A stretch of 64,000 nucleotides of DNA from a bacterium (GTDB lineage: Bacteria; Zhuqueibacterota; Zhuqueibacteria; Residuimicrobiales; Krinioviventaceae). Numbering within the stretch: position 1 is the stretch's first letter; each line of letters opens with the position of its first letter. A program made the position numbers and the translations under genes. Shown piece by piece: positions 50,970 to 61,279 of this stretch. Under the pieces are notes generated by a model. The model was not told the origin of the DNA. It saw only the letters and a list, made by a program, of their open reading frames with translations, and ran no database searches. The stretch lies in NCBI GenBank assembly GCA_029561455.1, contig JAKQIY010000074.1, forward strand, positions 1 through 64,000. The letters run 5' to 3'.

Positions 50970-51857
50970 ATGCAGAATGATACCAGGCAAATCCTTGCAC
51001 CCGATACCCATAATGGGGCTGTGCAGCAGTTTTTAACATATTTTAATATTACCTCGGAACCACCACATGCTGAATACCTGGTAAAACTGCTGGAAGCCTT
51101 TACCAACCTGCCCTATGAAAATATCAGCAAGATCATCAAGCTGAACCATGATTTTACTGCGGAGACCAGAGTCCGGTTGCCGGAAGAAGTAATGGAAGAT
51201 CATATCCGTTTTCATCTTGGCGGCACCTGCTTTTCCCTCACCTGGTTTTTACAGGCGCTGTTGTTGTCGCAGGGATTTATCTGCTACCCGGTCATTGCCG
51301 GAATGCGCAACCGCCCGAACTGTCACTGCGCCCTGGTGGTTCTGCAGGACGGCAAAAAGTACCTGGTTGATCCGGGTTATTTACTGACCAGTCCTATGGA
51401 GATCAATAAAGATCAACCGCGTATTTACCGAACCTCACATTCCGGGGTGGAACTGGTGTTCGACAAGACCCTGGAACAATATTTTCTGTGCACATTTACC
51501 CGGCACGAATCGAAATGGCGCTATTTTTTTCAGGATATGCCCGTGCCGCCGGAAAAATTTCTGCACTACTGGCTCGATTCTTTTTACCAAAGCACCATGC
51601 ACGGCCTGTGTTTAACTAAAATCCGTAAAGATGGCCTGGTTTTCCTGCATAAGGATTTTTTGCAAATATCAAATTTTGAAGGTAAGGAGAAGCTAAAAGT
51701 AAAGCAGAATTATCATACAATCGTCCAGGAAATTTGGGGTATCGATCCGGAACTGGTGGAACACGCCCTGGCCGCCATACCGGAAAATATTCAGCAACAA
51801 AAAGAGTTGGGTCTGTTTTATAAAAATAAAAGGAGCCTGACAATTGAAACCGAGTGA
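50970..51857 (+). CDS. Arylamine N-acetyltransferase-family protein
   Basis: A 295-residue member of the NAT/transglutaminase-like superfamily. The catalytic triad is visible: Cys87 in GGTCFSL, His119 in NCHCALV and Asp134 in LVDPGY. LPYENISKI (about 48-56) near the N-terminus is the family signature. NATs transfer acetyl from acetyl-CoA to arylamines or, in biosynthetic variants, form amides. The C-terminal third is diverged, so the substrate may be unusual. The start is ATG 50970; no good ribosome site is seen. The stop overlaps the start of the DUF4416 gene by 14 nt, so the two are translationally coupled. Confidence 0.88.
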   Translation: MQNDTRQILAPDTHNGAVQQFLTYFNITSEPPHAEYLVKLLEAFTNLPYENISKIIKLNHDFTAETRVRLPEEVMEDHIRFHLGGTCFSLTWFLQALLLSQGFICYPVIAGMRNRPNCHCALVVLQDGKKYLVDPGYLLTSPMEINKDQPRIYRTSHSGVELVFDKTLEQYFLCTFTRHESKWRYFFQDMPVPPEKFLHYWLDSFYQSTMHGLCLTKIRKDGLVFLHKDFLQISNFEGKEKLKVKQNYHTIVQEIWGIDPELVEHALAAIPENIQQQKELGLFYKNKRSLTIETE

Positions 51858-52371
51858 ACCGGTACCGGTGAAATTATTCTGCGGCGTTTTATACAGCGAT
51901 GAGGAGTTGCTGAAACGTGCCCTGGATTTGATGCAGGAAAAGTATGGCGAAATTGATTTTACCGGTAAAACCCAAAAATTCGATAGCACCGGTTACTATA
52001 ACGCGGAAATGGGCGGGCCGATTTTCCGGATTTTCTATGCCTTTGCCCTCCTGGTCAGCCCCGGGCGGCTGGCAAAAATCAAGATCGAATGTAATGAGAT
52101 CGAGGATTTGCTGGCTATACAGCAGCAGCGCAAGATCAATCTTGATCCCGGTTATATGGATTACGACAAGGTTGTGCTGGCTTCGGCAAAATACAAGGGG
52201 CATAAAATATACCTGGATTATGGTATATATGCCGATCCCACCCTGCATTATGTTAAAGGTCATTATCTGCCTGGGGAATACTGCTTTCCCGATTTTAAAA
52301 ACGGACGCTATGAACAAGAGTTCCTGGAAATACGCGCTTTATATAAAAGGCAAATACGAGCGATAGAATAA
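51844..52371 (+). CDS. DUF4416 protein
   Basis: A 175-residue cytoplasmic protein of the DUF4416 family: PVKLFCGVLYSDEELLKRAL at the N-terminus, FTGKTQKFDSTGYYNAEMG, RKINLDPGYMDYDKVVLASAK and GEYCFPDFKNGRYEQEF. Biochemical function is unknown. The start is TTG 51844, with AGGAG about 8 nt before, overlapping the NAT-like gene, which suggests a functional link or just compact organisation. Confidence 0.88.
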   Translation: MKPSEPVPVKLFCGVLYSDEELLKRALDLMQEKYGEIDFTGKTQKFDSTGYYNAEMGGPIFRIFYAFALLVSPGRLAKIKIECNEIEDLLAIQQQRKINLDPGYMDYDKVVLASAKYKGHKIYLDYGIYADPTLHYVKGHYLPGEYCFPDFKNGRYEQEFLEIRALYKRQIRAIE

Positions 52372-52587
52372 AGTCTATTATATCATGGGGTTTTTTAATT
52401 TGTTGCTATCCGGTGGAATAATTATTGCTGTTTATATTTATGAACTTTAGAGCTGTATTATGGTTGTTTTTCAAGTAATTGTTTTTATTTTAATTGGAAA
52501 AGTCAGCCTATTGCGCAACTGTATCACTCTGTGACATAAATGGGTTATCTTTTCCAAAAATGTAATCAGTATAAACGGGATAGCATT

Positions 52588-53973
52588 ATGAGGATAAGTA
52601 AAATATTTTCAACATCAAACCTGGTATTAATCTTGTTATCGGCTGTAGTTATGGTAAAAAATGTACCGGCGCAGGAACAAGTTATCCAGAGTCCGCTTTT
52701 TAACAGCGCCAATATCGAGTTGGAGCAATCGGCTGATGATTTGTATGAGAAGTCTGAAAAGTTGTTTGATGAACAAGAATATTGGGAATGCGCCCGGAAT
52801 CTGATCATACTTTTGGATGTTTACCCAAATTATTCGAAAATTGATCAGACTGTTTATATGTTGGGAGAATGTCTGTACGAGACCGGTTTGCTCGACGGTT
52901 CCAAAAAGATACTGGCCTTTTTTGCCACTCGTTATTACAAAAGCACACTATTGCCCGATGGTCTGTGCAGTTTGCAGCGCATTGAGTATGACAAGGGTAA
53001 TTATGATATTTCTTTGAAAATTAACAGCCTGGTTTTGAAATGTAAACCGTCCCCATCACAGTCGATTCTGGATTATACCAATTACTATGCCGGCCTGGCA
53101 CATTATCAACTCGAACAAAATCAAAATGCTCTCGATTCATTCAATGCGATCAGTGAAAAGAGTCCCTATTACAGTCATGGTTTGTACCAGGGCAGCCTGG
53201 CGTTGTTAAAAATGACCAAAATAAACGAGGCGTTTGCCCGATTCCATAAAATACTGCGTCTGCCGGTATATACATCGGAGCGGCAGCAATTACTAAACGA
53301 AACCCATTTAACCCTGGGTTACCTGTATTACGAAATGGAAAGTTATGCGGCGGCGATAAAGCAGTTTAATGCAATCTCCCGCGAGTATGAGAATTATCAA
53401 AACGTTTTATTAAGTTCTGGGTGGACGGCCAGTAAAATGGGCGATTACAAGGAAGCCGTGTTGTACCTGACTGATTTTATCAGCAATTACGAACAGAGCC
53501 ATAAAACGCCGGAAAGTCTGTTTTTACTGGGCAGATGTTATTTAAAGCTCGGATTGTATGCGGAAGCGTTGCAAAGTTACGACTATTTAATTGAAATTTT
53601 ACCGGAAAATAATTATTTGCCGGAAACGTTAAGCGAGATAAACAATTCATTAGAGATGCAACTGGCAGAAATTGAAAAGACCAAGATGGATGTGTTGGTC
53701 ATGGAAAGCAAGTTTGTCAATGAGCTGCCTTTGAATGCCAAACAAGACCTGCCTGGTTATGTTAAGGAAGAAAAAAGTCAAATTGATGCCCGGCGCGTCG
53801 AATTATTTAGTAAAATTCGCCAGGAGCACCAGCAGTTGAATGAATTGAGCAGCAAAATACGACAAATTCAAAACCTGAATTCGGTGACCGATCAACAGAG
53901 AAGCTGGCGGGCATTTGCTGAATACGGAAAATCGCGGGCCATGTTTTTATATAAAGGCCGGCAGTTACAATAG
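52588..53973 (+). CDS. Exported tetratricopeptide-repeat protein
   Basis: About 461 residues from ATG 52588. A signal peptide (about 1-29) is followed by repeated helix pairs of TPR type (LYEKSEKLFDEQEYWECARNLI, LNETHLTLGYLYYEMESYAA, SLFLLGRCYLKLGLYAEAL) between about 45 and 355. A coiled-coil C-terminus follows (EIEKTKMDVLVMESK through SSKIRQIQNLNS). It resembles the periplasmic TPR proteins (YbgF- or BamD-like) used as scaffolds for envelope assembly. No binding partner can be named. It converges with priA. Confidence 0.8.
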   Translation: MRISKIFSTSNLVLILLSAVVMVKNVPAQEQVIQSPLFNSANIELEQSADDLYEKSEKLFDEQEYWECARNLIILLDVYPNYSKIDQTVYMLGECLYETGLLDGSKKILAFFATRYYKSTLLPDGLCSLQRIEYDKGNYDISLKINSLVLKCKPSPSQSILDYTNYYAGLAHYQLEQNQNALDSFNAISEKSPYYSHGLYQGSLALLKMTKINEAFARFHKILRLPVYTSERQQLLNETHLTLGYLYYEMESYAAAIKQFNAISREYENYQNVLLSSGWTASKMGDYKEAVLYLTDFISNYEQSHKTPESLFLLGRCYLKLGLYAEALQSYDYLIEILPENNYLPETLSEINNSLEMQLAEIEKTKMDVLVMESKFVNELPLNAKQDLPGYVKEEKSQIDARRVELFSKIRQEHQQLNELSSKIRQIQNLNSVTDQQRSWRAFAEYGKSRAMFLYKGRQLQ

Positions 53974-53974
53974 C

Positions 53975-56473
53975 TTACATGATAGAACCGGGATCAACAT
54001 CAATTGTAATTACTACATTGCGCGAGCTGTGATGCTTTTTTAGTTCCTGCATCGCATTGTGGATGAGTTGTTTGATATTTTTACCGCCGGCGTCGGATTG
54101 TTTGATGCTTTTAAACAAAATATGCCAGCGATACTGATTTTGAATTTTTGCCAGGGGAGCGGGAACCGGGCCCAACATTTCAAAACTTTCATCCACATTA
54201 ATTAAGGAAGCAAACTTTTGCGCAGTTTTTTCCACGAGCGGGGACACAGGCCCGCGAAACAGTATCTGGATCAACCGGCTATAAGGGGGATAAAACTTGC
54301 GGTGCCGGTCAAACAATTCCGAGCGGTAGAAATTACGGTAATCATGGTTCCTGGCATAATTCAAACTGTAATGACCTGGGTCATAACTTTGCACAATTAC
54401 TTCACCAATTTTATCTTTACGCCCGGCGCGTCCGGCGACCTGGGTTACCAGTTGAAAGGTTCGTTCCGCCGCCCGGAAATCGGGCAGGAACAGTTCCGTA
54501 TCGGCCGAGATCACTCCGACCAAAGTTACGTTAGGAAAATCGAGTCCTTTTGCCACCATTTGTGTGCCCAGTAATATCTGGTATTCACCGCTGCCAAATT
54601 TGCTTAGTAACTGGTCATGCGCCATGCGGCCCCGGGTGGTATCCAGATCCATACGGATTGCTTTAACTCCGGGGAAAAGCTGGTGTAATTCCTCCTCAAC
54701 CCGTTGTGTGCCCATGCCGCGGAAAATCACATCCAGACCGCCGCATTGCGGACATTTATCCGGAGCCCGGCGTGTATAACCGCAATAATGACATTTTAAA
54801 ACATATCCTTTGATATGGTAGGTAAGGGTAATATCGCAATGGGTGCAGGTGGCGGTATAGCCGCAATTTTTGCACTTGAATAAAGTAGCAAAGCCCCTGC
54901 GGTTTAAAAATAAAATGATCTGTTCGCCTTTGCTCAGCTTTTCATCGATTTTTTCCCGCAATACACGGGAGAAAACCACCGGGGTGTCCCGGCCAATGAT
55001 TTTAGGTTCGCGCCGCATATCTACCAGTTCCACAACCGGCATGGGTATATTGTCGATCCGGCTCGGAAGTTCCAGTAACTTGAATTTATTGATTTGGGTG
55101 TTGAAATAGGTCTCGATGGAAGGCGTGGCCGAGCCGAGCACAACCACTGCTTTATCGAGCACCGCCCGCACTACTGCGACATCGCGGGCGTTATAGCGGG
55201 GCGTCAGATCGGATTGCTTGAACGAGGGCTCGTGTTCTTCGTCGATAACGATTAGTCCGACATTTTTCAACGGCGCATAAATTGCCGAACGCGGGCCGAT
55301 GACGATTTTATGATGACCTTCCCAGATCATCCGCCAGGAATCGTAACGTTCGCCCGGCGACATGCGGCTGTGGAAAACCGCCACCTGTTCGCCAAAATGC
55401 GCCCGGAAGCGGCTGACCATTTGTGGAGTTAAAGCGATTTCCGGCACCAGTATGATAGCGGTACGGTTTTTTGCCAATACATTATAGATGGCTTCAATAT
55501 AGACCTGGGTTTTACCGCTGCCGGTAACGCCGTGTAATAAAAATGTGGTAAACTCTTTATTGTTCACATGCCGGTTAATTTCCTGTAAAGCGGAAAGTTG
55601 ATCCGGGTTGAGGGTAACCGCTTTGGGTTTTTCCGGGACCGAACCGGCATAATAATCCCGCAGCACTTCATTAACTTCCAGTTCCAGGTAGCCTTTGTCG
55701 ATGAGGCTGTTGACCGAGTCCAACGTCGTTTCAGCCTGGCGGGCCAGGGCTGTGCGGGAGTATTCCCGGTTATGCGCTTCAAGCATTACCTGTAAACATT
55801 TTGCCTGGCGGGGCGCTTTGGTCTCCAGTTCGGTAATGAATACTTCCATATCTTCGTGAGTGTATTGTTCCGGCAACTTTACCAGGGTTTCATACTTTTT
55901 CCCTACTTTAGCGCGGGGCAGGAACAATTCTATGCGCACATGACCTTCTTCACGTAATTTCTTGAGCGCGGAATAAAAGGAGCCTTTGGGAAACAGGCTT
56001 TTTAATTTTGTATAGACAACAGGATTGTTTTGCGCCAACCGTTGGACAATTTCCGCCTGGCGTGGGGAACGGCTGGCCAGGGAATCGGCCAGTTCAAATG
56101 GAGAGGGATGTACCAGGCGAATGACCCGTTCCGAGTTTAAATGAATGCCGGCCGGCAGCGCCGCTTTGAGCACCTCGCCCCAGCCACACAGGTAATATTC
56201 GGCGATCCAGCGGGCCAGTTCCAGCACTTCGGGAGTGAATAAAGGAACCGGATCAAGGACTTCTTCAATGCTTTTAAGGTCGGCCAGTTCGGAAACATCT
56301 ATCCTGTTGACAATAAAACCGGTCAGCTTGCGGTGGCCAAACGATGCCAGCGCCCGCGCCCCCGGCACTGCGTCTTCGTCAAATCTTTCCGGAACTAGAT
56401 AGGTAAAAGCATGCTGAACGGGAACCGGGAAGACAATTTCGGCGTATGGTTTAGAGAGGTTGCTTTTTTCCAT
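53975..56473 (-). CDS. priA: Primosomal protein N' (PriA helicase)
   Basis: An 832-residue replication-restart helicase. In order: a 3'-DNA-binding domain (about 1-110); a winged-helix-like region; helicase core with Walker A GVTGSGKTQVY (about 305-315), DEEH box, and motif III GSATPS; four pairs of zinc cysteines in KCKNCGYTATCTHCDITLTYH...KCHYCGY...CPQCGG (about 520-560); then motifs V and VI (LGTQMVAKGLDFPNV, QVAGRAGR) and the C-terminal domain. PriA reloads the replisome at collapsed forks. The sequence is complete. It is divergent from the cyclophilin gene. Confidence 0.97.
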   Translation of the reverse strand: MEKSNLSKPYAEIVFPVPVQHAFTYLVPERFDEDAVPGARALASFGHRKLTGFIVNRIDVSELADLKSIEEVLDPVPLFTPEVLELARWIAEYYLCGWGEVLKAALPAGIHLNSERVIRLVHPSPFELADSLASRSPRQAEIVQRLAQNNPVVYTKLKSLFPKGSFYSALKKLREEGHVRIELFLPRAKVGKKYETLVKLPEQYTHEDMEVFITELETKAPRQAKCLQVMLEAHNREYSRTALARQAETTLDSVNSLIDKGYLELEVNEVLRDYYAGSVPEKPKAVTLNPDQLSALQEINRHVNNKEFTTFLLHGVTGSGKTQVYIEAIYNVLAKNRTAIILVPEIALTPQMVSRFRAHFGEQVAVFHSRMSPGERYDSWRMIWEGHHKIVIGPRSAIYAPLKNVGLIVIDEEHEPSFKQSDLTPRYNARDVAVVRAVLDKAVVVLGSATPSIETYFNTQINKFKLLELPSRIDNIPMPVVELVDMRREPKIIGRDTPVVFSRVLREKIDEKLSKGEQIILFLNRRGFATLFKCKNCGYTATCTHCDITLTYHIKGYVLKCHYCGYTRRAPDKCPQCGGLDVIFRGMGTQRVEEELHQLFPGVKAIRMDLDTTRGRMAHDQLLSKFGSGEYQILLGTQMVAKGLDFPNVTLVGVISADTELFLPDFRAAERTFQLVTQVAGRAGRKDKIGEVIVQSYDPGHYSLNYARNHDYRNFYRSELFDRHRKFYPPYSRLIQILFRGPVSPLVEKTAQKFASLINVDESFEMLGPVPAPLAKIQNQYRWHILFKSIKQSDAGGKNIKQLIHNAMQELKKHHSSRNVVITIDVDPGSIM

Positions 56474-56679
56474 AGTTTAATGTAAAGAAAAATGACGCGA
56501 ATTTCAATGCTTAAAACAATCCGCCACAGTTTGGAAAGTGAATTTGGCTTGAAATTATATGTTGATTTTATTAACTTTGTTTTGCTAACGATAACTTTTG
56601 CCGGTTTGAAAAGAAAAAAATTATCCGGCAAGTTAACTTAATTGTTAAAAATGAGTCAGGTTATTTTAAGGAGACAACA

Positions 56680-57408
56680 ATGCGATTTAAATTACTGATT
56701 TTATCCCTATTGGTATCATTATTAATTTCCTGTAAAACATTTGATCCTTATGTTACACTAGAGAGCAAACAAATCGAAAATTTATTAAAAAAAGCTCCGG
56801 CAACTACAACCCAGGAAACGGATTGTAAAAAGCTGTCTGTTGGAGAAATAAACACCCTCTTGCAAAACATCGCTTCAATACCCGAAGAGCCGGTTGATTT
56901 TAAAGAAGTAGCGGTTCTGGAAACCAATTTTGGTCCAGTCATTCTGGCTTTTTACCCGGACAAAGCGCCCAGGCATTGCGCCGCCTTTAAAAGACTGGTC
57001 AAGGCAGGCTTTTACGATTGCACCCGCTTCCACCGTATCATCCCGGAATTTGTTATTCAGGGCGGCGATATATTGACCCGTGATGACGATCCGTTCAACG
57101 ACGGCACCGGCGGTCCCGGTTACAACCTGCCGGCGGAATTTAATGATCTTCAGCATGGTGCGGGTATGCTGTCGATGGCGCGTGCGCAGGATATCAACAG
57201 CGCCGGCAGCCAGTTCTTTATCTGCTTGTCCCGCGAACGAACCAGCTTTTTAGATGGTAAATATACCGTGTTTGGCAAAGTGATTGGCGGACTGGAAAAC
57301 GTATTAAAAATAGCCGCAGTGCAAACCGCGCCGTTACAGCCAGGCGGCGAGCCCTCGTACCCGGTGCAGGAGGTCTATATCAACCGGGCGTACATGTTGA
57401 AAAGATAG
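56680..57408 (+). CDS. Cyclophilin-type peptidylprolyl isomerase lipoprotein
   Basis: A 242-residue protein with a lipoprotein signal (LLVSLLISCKTF, about 8-19), a variable N-terminal part (about 20-80) and a cyclophilin domain (about 82-240). FHRIIPEFVIQGGD carries the catalytic Arg and Phe/Gln, with GMLSMAR (Met and Arg), SAGSQFFICL and LDGKYTVFGKVIGGL following. It catalyses prolyl cis-trans isomerisation in the periplasm. It is the second foldase of the window, distinct in family from PpiC at 41649. Confidence 0.93.
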   Translation: MRFKLLILSLLVSLLISCKTFDPYVTLESKQIENLLKKAPATTTQETDCKKLSVGEINTLLQNIASIPEEPVDFKEVAVLETNFGPVILAFYPDKAPRHCAAFKRLVKAGFYDCTRFHRIIPEFVIQGGDILTRDDDPFNDGTGGPGYNLPAEFNDLQHGAGMLSMARAQDINSAGSQFFICLSRERTSFLDGKYTVFGKVIGGLENVLKIAAVQTAPLQPGGEPSYPVQEVYINRAYMLKR

Positions 57409-57515
57409 TTAATAAAAAGTGATGTTTCAAGTTTTTTATGCAATTATTTTGCAAGATATGTTTGTTTTAATATTAAAACAGTGTAACTAATTATCTGTTT
57501 ATTGATGGTGCCCTC

Positions 57516-59213
57516 GTGAAGAAAACCGTAATATCTTTATTGACGCTGGTTATTGCAATGAGTATTACCGGCGACAGCTTGTATGCCGGGACGGACAAAC
57601 CTGCCAAATACTGGTTTTTTTTACGTGATAAAGGGCCGGCGGTGGAACACCAGCGATTGGATAAAGCCGCATCGCTGCTCACCCCGCGCGCCCTGGCCCG
57701 CCGCGCCAAAGTTTTTACCGGCGCTGCTTTATGTGATACAACGGATTTGCCGGTCTATGCCGGGTATATTGGCTCCCTGCGGCAAGCCGGCATCGAATCG
57801 GTCACCAGGTCCAGGTGGTTGAATGCAGTCAGCGCCTGGGCCACCCCACAGCAGGTTAAACGGGCCGAACAGATGGCTTTTGTTACGCAGGTGATTAAAG
57901 TGATGCAGGGCCGACGCCGGCCATTACCGGATGACGGCAATGAATTGCTGAAAAATAATGGCGCCGGGAACAGCTATACCCTGGATTATGGTTTTTCACT
58001 GGCGCAAAACGAGTTGAGCGGCATTCCGGCAGTGCATAATTCAGGCTATTTCGGCCAGGGGGTGCTCATTGCCGTTCTGGACGACGGATTTCATCTTGGG
58101 CACCGGGCTTTTCGCAACCTTGCTGTAATCGATAAATACGATTTTATTTTTCAGGATGATAATGTTGATAATGAGCCGGGTATAGATGTTGATAAACAAA
58201 ATGTACATGGCACCTATATTCTTTCAATTTTAGGGGCTTTTGATCCCGGCTACTGTATAGGTCCGGCTTTTGGCGCCGAGTTTTTACTGGCCAAAACCGA
58301 AGATGAGCGAGGTGAAACCGCGGTTGAAGAAGATTACTGGGTAGCCGCCGCTGAGTGGGCGGACAGCCTGGGCGCCGATATTATCAGCACCAGCCTGGGT
58401 TACATCGATTGGTACACCACTGCCGATATGGACGGCAAAACTGCGCCGGTAACCCGCGCCGCGGATATGGCCGTAGGCAAAGGGATTGTCGTCGTGGCAT
58501 CCGCCGGCAATGAGGGTAATAGCGAGTGGCAAATTGTCGGGGCGCCGGCGGACGGCAAACAGGTTATCAGTGTGGGCGCGGTAAACCAGTTTGGTACTAT
58601 AGCCCGGTACAGTTCACGCGGACCCACCGCCGACGGTCGTTTAAAACCGGAAGTCGTGGCTATGGGCGACGGCAACAGCGCTGCCTCCGTAAACGGCAAT
58701 GAATACAGCCGTGTTTCCGGAACGTCGGCAGCTTGTCCCATGATTGCCGGAATAGTTTCGCAAATGTTGTGCGCTCATCCCGGCTTGACGCCGTCGCAGG
58801 TGCGGGAAGCGCTGTTCCATGCTGCGGACCGCTTTGAAACGCCGGATAATACCTATGGTTATGGTCTGGTTGATGCGGTTAAAGCGATCAATTATTGGGG
58901 TGCAACTGTCGATACTAGTTCCGGTGGGGATCTAGTACGCGGCTATCCTAACCCGGTGCATTTTGCCGACCAGTCCCGGTTAAGATTTGTATTTGACCTG
59001 GCTGCAGAGTCACACATAAAGATAGAGATATTTAATTTATCAGGTCAAAAAATAGTAACGGTATGTGATCAAATTCGTCCCCCCGGCGCTAGGCAGCATA
59101 TTTTTTGGGATGGAACCACTCATACCGGTCATGCGGTTTGTTCCGGAATTTATTTTTGCAGAATAACAATCGGCAGCCATGAACAAATAATGAAAATTAC
59201 CGTGATCCGTTAA
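57516..59213 (+). CDS. Subtilisin-family (S8) serine protease with T9SS-like C-terminus
   Basis: A 565-residue secreted protease. Signal peptide 1-25 (SLYAG), a propeptide-like region (about 26-165), the catalytic domain with Asp189 (LIAVLDDGFH), His231 (NVHGTYILS), oxyanion Asn332 (SAGNEGN) and Ser404 (SGTSAACPMI), then a FlgD/T9SS-like C-terminal domain (about 476-565). The latter has YPNPVHFADQSRLRF instead of NYPNPFNP, so its sorting efficiency is uncertain. The start codon is GTG with a weak ribosome site. The patatin gene follows 15 nt downstream. Confidence 0.9.
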   Translation: MKKTVISLLTLVIAMSITGDSLYAGTDKPAKYWFFLRDKGPAVEHQRLDKAASLLTPRALARRAKVFTGAALCDTTDLPVYAGYIGSLRQAGIESVTRSRWLNAVSAWATPQQVKRAEQMAFVTQVIKVMQGRRRPLPDDGNELLKNNGAGNSYTLDYGFSLAQNELSGIPAVHNSGYFGQGVLIAVLDDGFHLGHRAFRNLAVIDKYDFIFQDDNVDNEPGIDVDKQNVHGTYILSILGAFDPGYCIGPAFGAEFLLAKTEDERGETAVEEDYWVAAAEWADSLGADIISTSLGYIDWYTTADMDGKTAPVTRAADMAVGKGIVVVASAGNEGNSEWQIVGAPADGKQVISVGAVNQFGTIARYSSRGPTADGRLKPEVVAMGDGNSAASVNGNEYSRVSGTSAACPMIAGIVSQMLCAHPGLTPSQVREALFHAADRFETPDNTYGYGLVDAVKAINYWGATVDTSSGGDLVRGYPNPVHFADQSRLRFVFDLAAESHIKIEIFNLSGQKIVTVCDQIRPPGARQHIFWDGTTHTGHAVCSGIYFCRITIGSHEQIMKITVIR

Positions 59214-59228
59214 AGGAGGTAAACACCA

Positions 59229-60101
59229 TTGTTTGCAAAAAAAGGACTATCGGTTGCATTAGGAGGCGGGGGAGCGAGGGGATTGGCGCATATCGGGGCG
59301 CTGCGGGTATTGCAAAATGAAGGCATACCTGTTGCACAACTGGTGGGCGTCAGTATGGGCGCAATTGTTGGCGGGGCCTATGCCCAGCTTGGCGATATCG
59401 ATGCCGTCGAAAAAAAATTCCGAATGCTTATGGAAAGTGGGGAATACAAGGCAAACGGCATGTTATATACCGGCATCAACAAGGTAGCCAGCGGCTGGTT
59501 TGAGCATATTGCCTGTCATATCCGCGAGCAAACGGTAATCAATGTTGCCAATTTTAAAGAATCAGTCTTTCCTTCCCAACGGTTATATAAAATATTGGAA
59601 ATGGTACTGCGGGATGAAAAGATCGAACACACCGGAATTCCCTTTGCTATAGTTGCTACCGATCTTTACCAGGGTAGGGATGTGATAATTGACAGCGGGC
59701 CGATGATAGAGGCCGTTATGGCCAGTTCGTCGCTGCCCGGCTATTTTCCGCCGGTCAAGGTTGGCGAAAAATTATTGATCGACGGCGCCTTTACCTTCCC
59801 GGTGCCGATAGAACCGGCCAAAGCACGTATGCCCGGGCGCAAGGTCGTGGCAATAGATGTTTCCGATACCATGCCGGCAAACCCTGTTTTAGAATACAGT
59901 ATCGATATCGTGCTTCAGAGTTATAATATTACAGCGCGGCGATACCATGACCTGCAGGTAAAAAACGCCGATGTGTTGATTGAACCGAATGTGGGGCATT
60001 ATCACTGGTCGGAGTTTGATAAAATTGATTATTTTATTCAGGAAGGTGAAAAAGCTACCCTCAAAAAACTTGCCGATATTAAAAAGTTGCTCCGTCGCTG
60101 A
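59229..60101 (+). CDS. Patatin-like phospholipase (RssA-type)
   Basis: A 290-residue patatin-like protein. The oxyanion loop LGGGGARGLAHIG (about 11-23), nucleophile Ser42 in GVSMG and the catalytic Asp in IDGAF (about 180) are all kept. Bacterial RssA-type members hydrolyse acyl esters of phospholipids or lysophospholipids. The start is TTG 59229, with AAAGGAGG 8 nt earlier. No signal peptide, so it is cytoplasmic. It is possibly co-transcribed with the subtilase upstream. Confidence 0.9.
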   Translation: MFAKKGLSVALGGGGARGLAHIGALRVLQNEGIPVAQLVGVSMGAIVGGAYAQLGDIDAVEKKFRMLMESGEYKANGMLYTGINKVASGWFEHIACHIREQTVINVANFKESVFPSQRLYKILEMVLRDEKIEHTGIPFAIVATDLYQGRDVIIDSGPMIEAVMASSSLPGYFPPVKVGEKLLIDGAFTFPVPIEPAKARMPGRKVVAIDVSDTMPANPVLEYSIDIVLQSYNITARRYHDLQVKNADVLIEPNVGHYHWSEFDKIDYFIQEGEKATLKKLADIKKLLRR

Positions 60102-60104
60102 TTT

Positions 60105-60659
60105 TTACCTGACGTTTCGGGTCGCCCCCAGATACCGGAACAGGGATTGATAGGAATTTTCCCGGGTCTCTTCAGGGTTGACACGGATTAAAAAATTATA
60201 CAATTCATCTCGCAGGGGATGGTTAAACCCAATCCGCAGGCAGGCCTTGCTTTCCCAAATGATGGAAGTATTGATAAAACAAAAGGCAATACTAAGATCA
60301 ATGGCTATATCGAAAGAACTCTTGATAATTATTTCTTTAACAGGTTTAGGCAGTAATCCAAAAGTTGACATTTCCAGGGGATTGTACTGAATCACATTAT
60401 ATTTTGTTAATAATTTTGTATCAATTGAAGAGGCAGCATTATATACCAGGCTGATTTTGGCGTTGGGAAAAATTTCTTTGAATTTGTCCAGCGTCAACAG
60501 TTCCATTTGCGAGCCATTTAAATTCTCCGGTAAGCAGAGTAATATATTGTTGGCTTTGGCGATTTGATCAAAAATATTTACCGCAGCCGGGCGGTGACCA
60601 AATCTTGAAAAGATCTTGTAAAATGTTAAAGCGTAATATTGGCCAAGTTTTTTCAGCAT
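60105..60659 (-). CDS. Glycosyltransferase-9-like fragment or small protein of unknown function
   Basis: A 184-residue protein with an alternating alpha/beta pattern (ANNILLCLPENLNG, KISLVYNAASS, SFDIAIDLSIAF). The phrasing recalls the N-terminal halves of heptosyltransferase-type GT9 enzymes or of DUF6913-like proteins, which also have a Rossmann-like fold, but no catalytic or nucleotide site is visible and the length is too short for a full GT9 enzyme. The assignment is weak. It is convergent with the patatin gene, with a 3-nt gap. Confidence 0.5.
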   Translation of the reverse strand: MLKKLGQYYALTFYKIFSRFGHRPAAVNIFDQIAKANNILLCLPENLNGSQMELLTLDKFKEIFPNAKISLVYNAASSIDTKLLTKYNVIQYNPLEMSTFGLLPKPVKEIIIKSSFDIAIDLSIAFCFINTSIIWESKACLRIGFNHPLRDELYNFLIRVNPEETRENSYQSLFRYLGATRNVR

Positions 60660-61279
60660 ATCAGGTTCTGAATGTGTAAGGTTATGTAATTTATATTATT
60701 TTTGTAGCATTAATATAGTAATCTGTGCTAAAAAGGTCAACATCAATTTCAATAATTGTAAAAATTATAACCGGGTGTCTTGTCCAGTCACATATTTATT
60801 AATCTTACACAATTATACTCAAATGTTTGTGACCCGGCTCTGGTTATCGCTCCTCATCTAAATCGGGAGCATAGTAATGCCAGGTTTGAGTTTTTATTCA
60901 TTTTCTGTTGTTAAGAATACCAAAAAAAATCTAAACTGCTTAAAAAAATGTTTGTTTTTTATTTTTTTTTATTTTATTATTGGTTGGGAGAATATTTACA
61001 ATAATATTACCCCAAATAACAGGCAGAGATTATATAATTGCACATCCCGGAAACCGAATGTTGGGTTACAGAAAGAAATATTTTTTAAAACAAGTATTAA
61101 AGATGTGAAAAACCCACAGACCTCGTTCTATTATTATTGTAAATTTTCTTTTCACCCCCGTTTTTTTGATCTAGTAGTGATATAAAAGCCGTAAGGTTAA
61201 AGCAATATTTAGACCCTTACCCATAGTGTTTAAGAACAAGAAAATTTATTAGCAATTGTATCAATAAAAGGAGTATAAC
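60660..61279. other. AT-rich intergenic region before pckA
   Basis: 620 bp, very AT-rich with homopolymer runs. A 102-codon frame at 60877-61185 has no ribosome site and biased Lys/Asn/Phe content, so I do not annotate it. AAAGGAG (61267-61273) is the pckA ribosome site; promoter boxes are not clear. Confidence 0.5.

Noticed and set aside
60877-61185. 102-codon plus-strand ORF
   Set aside because: AT-driven composition with runs of Lys, Asn and Phe; no start context.
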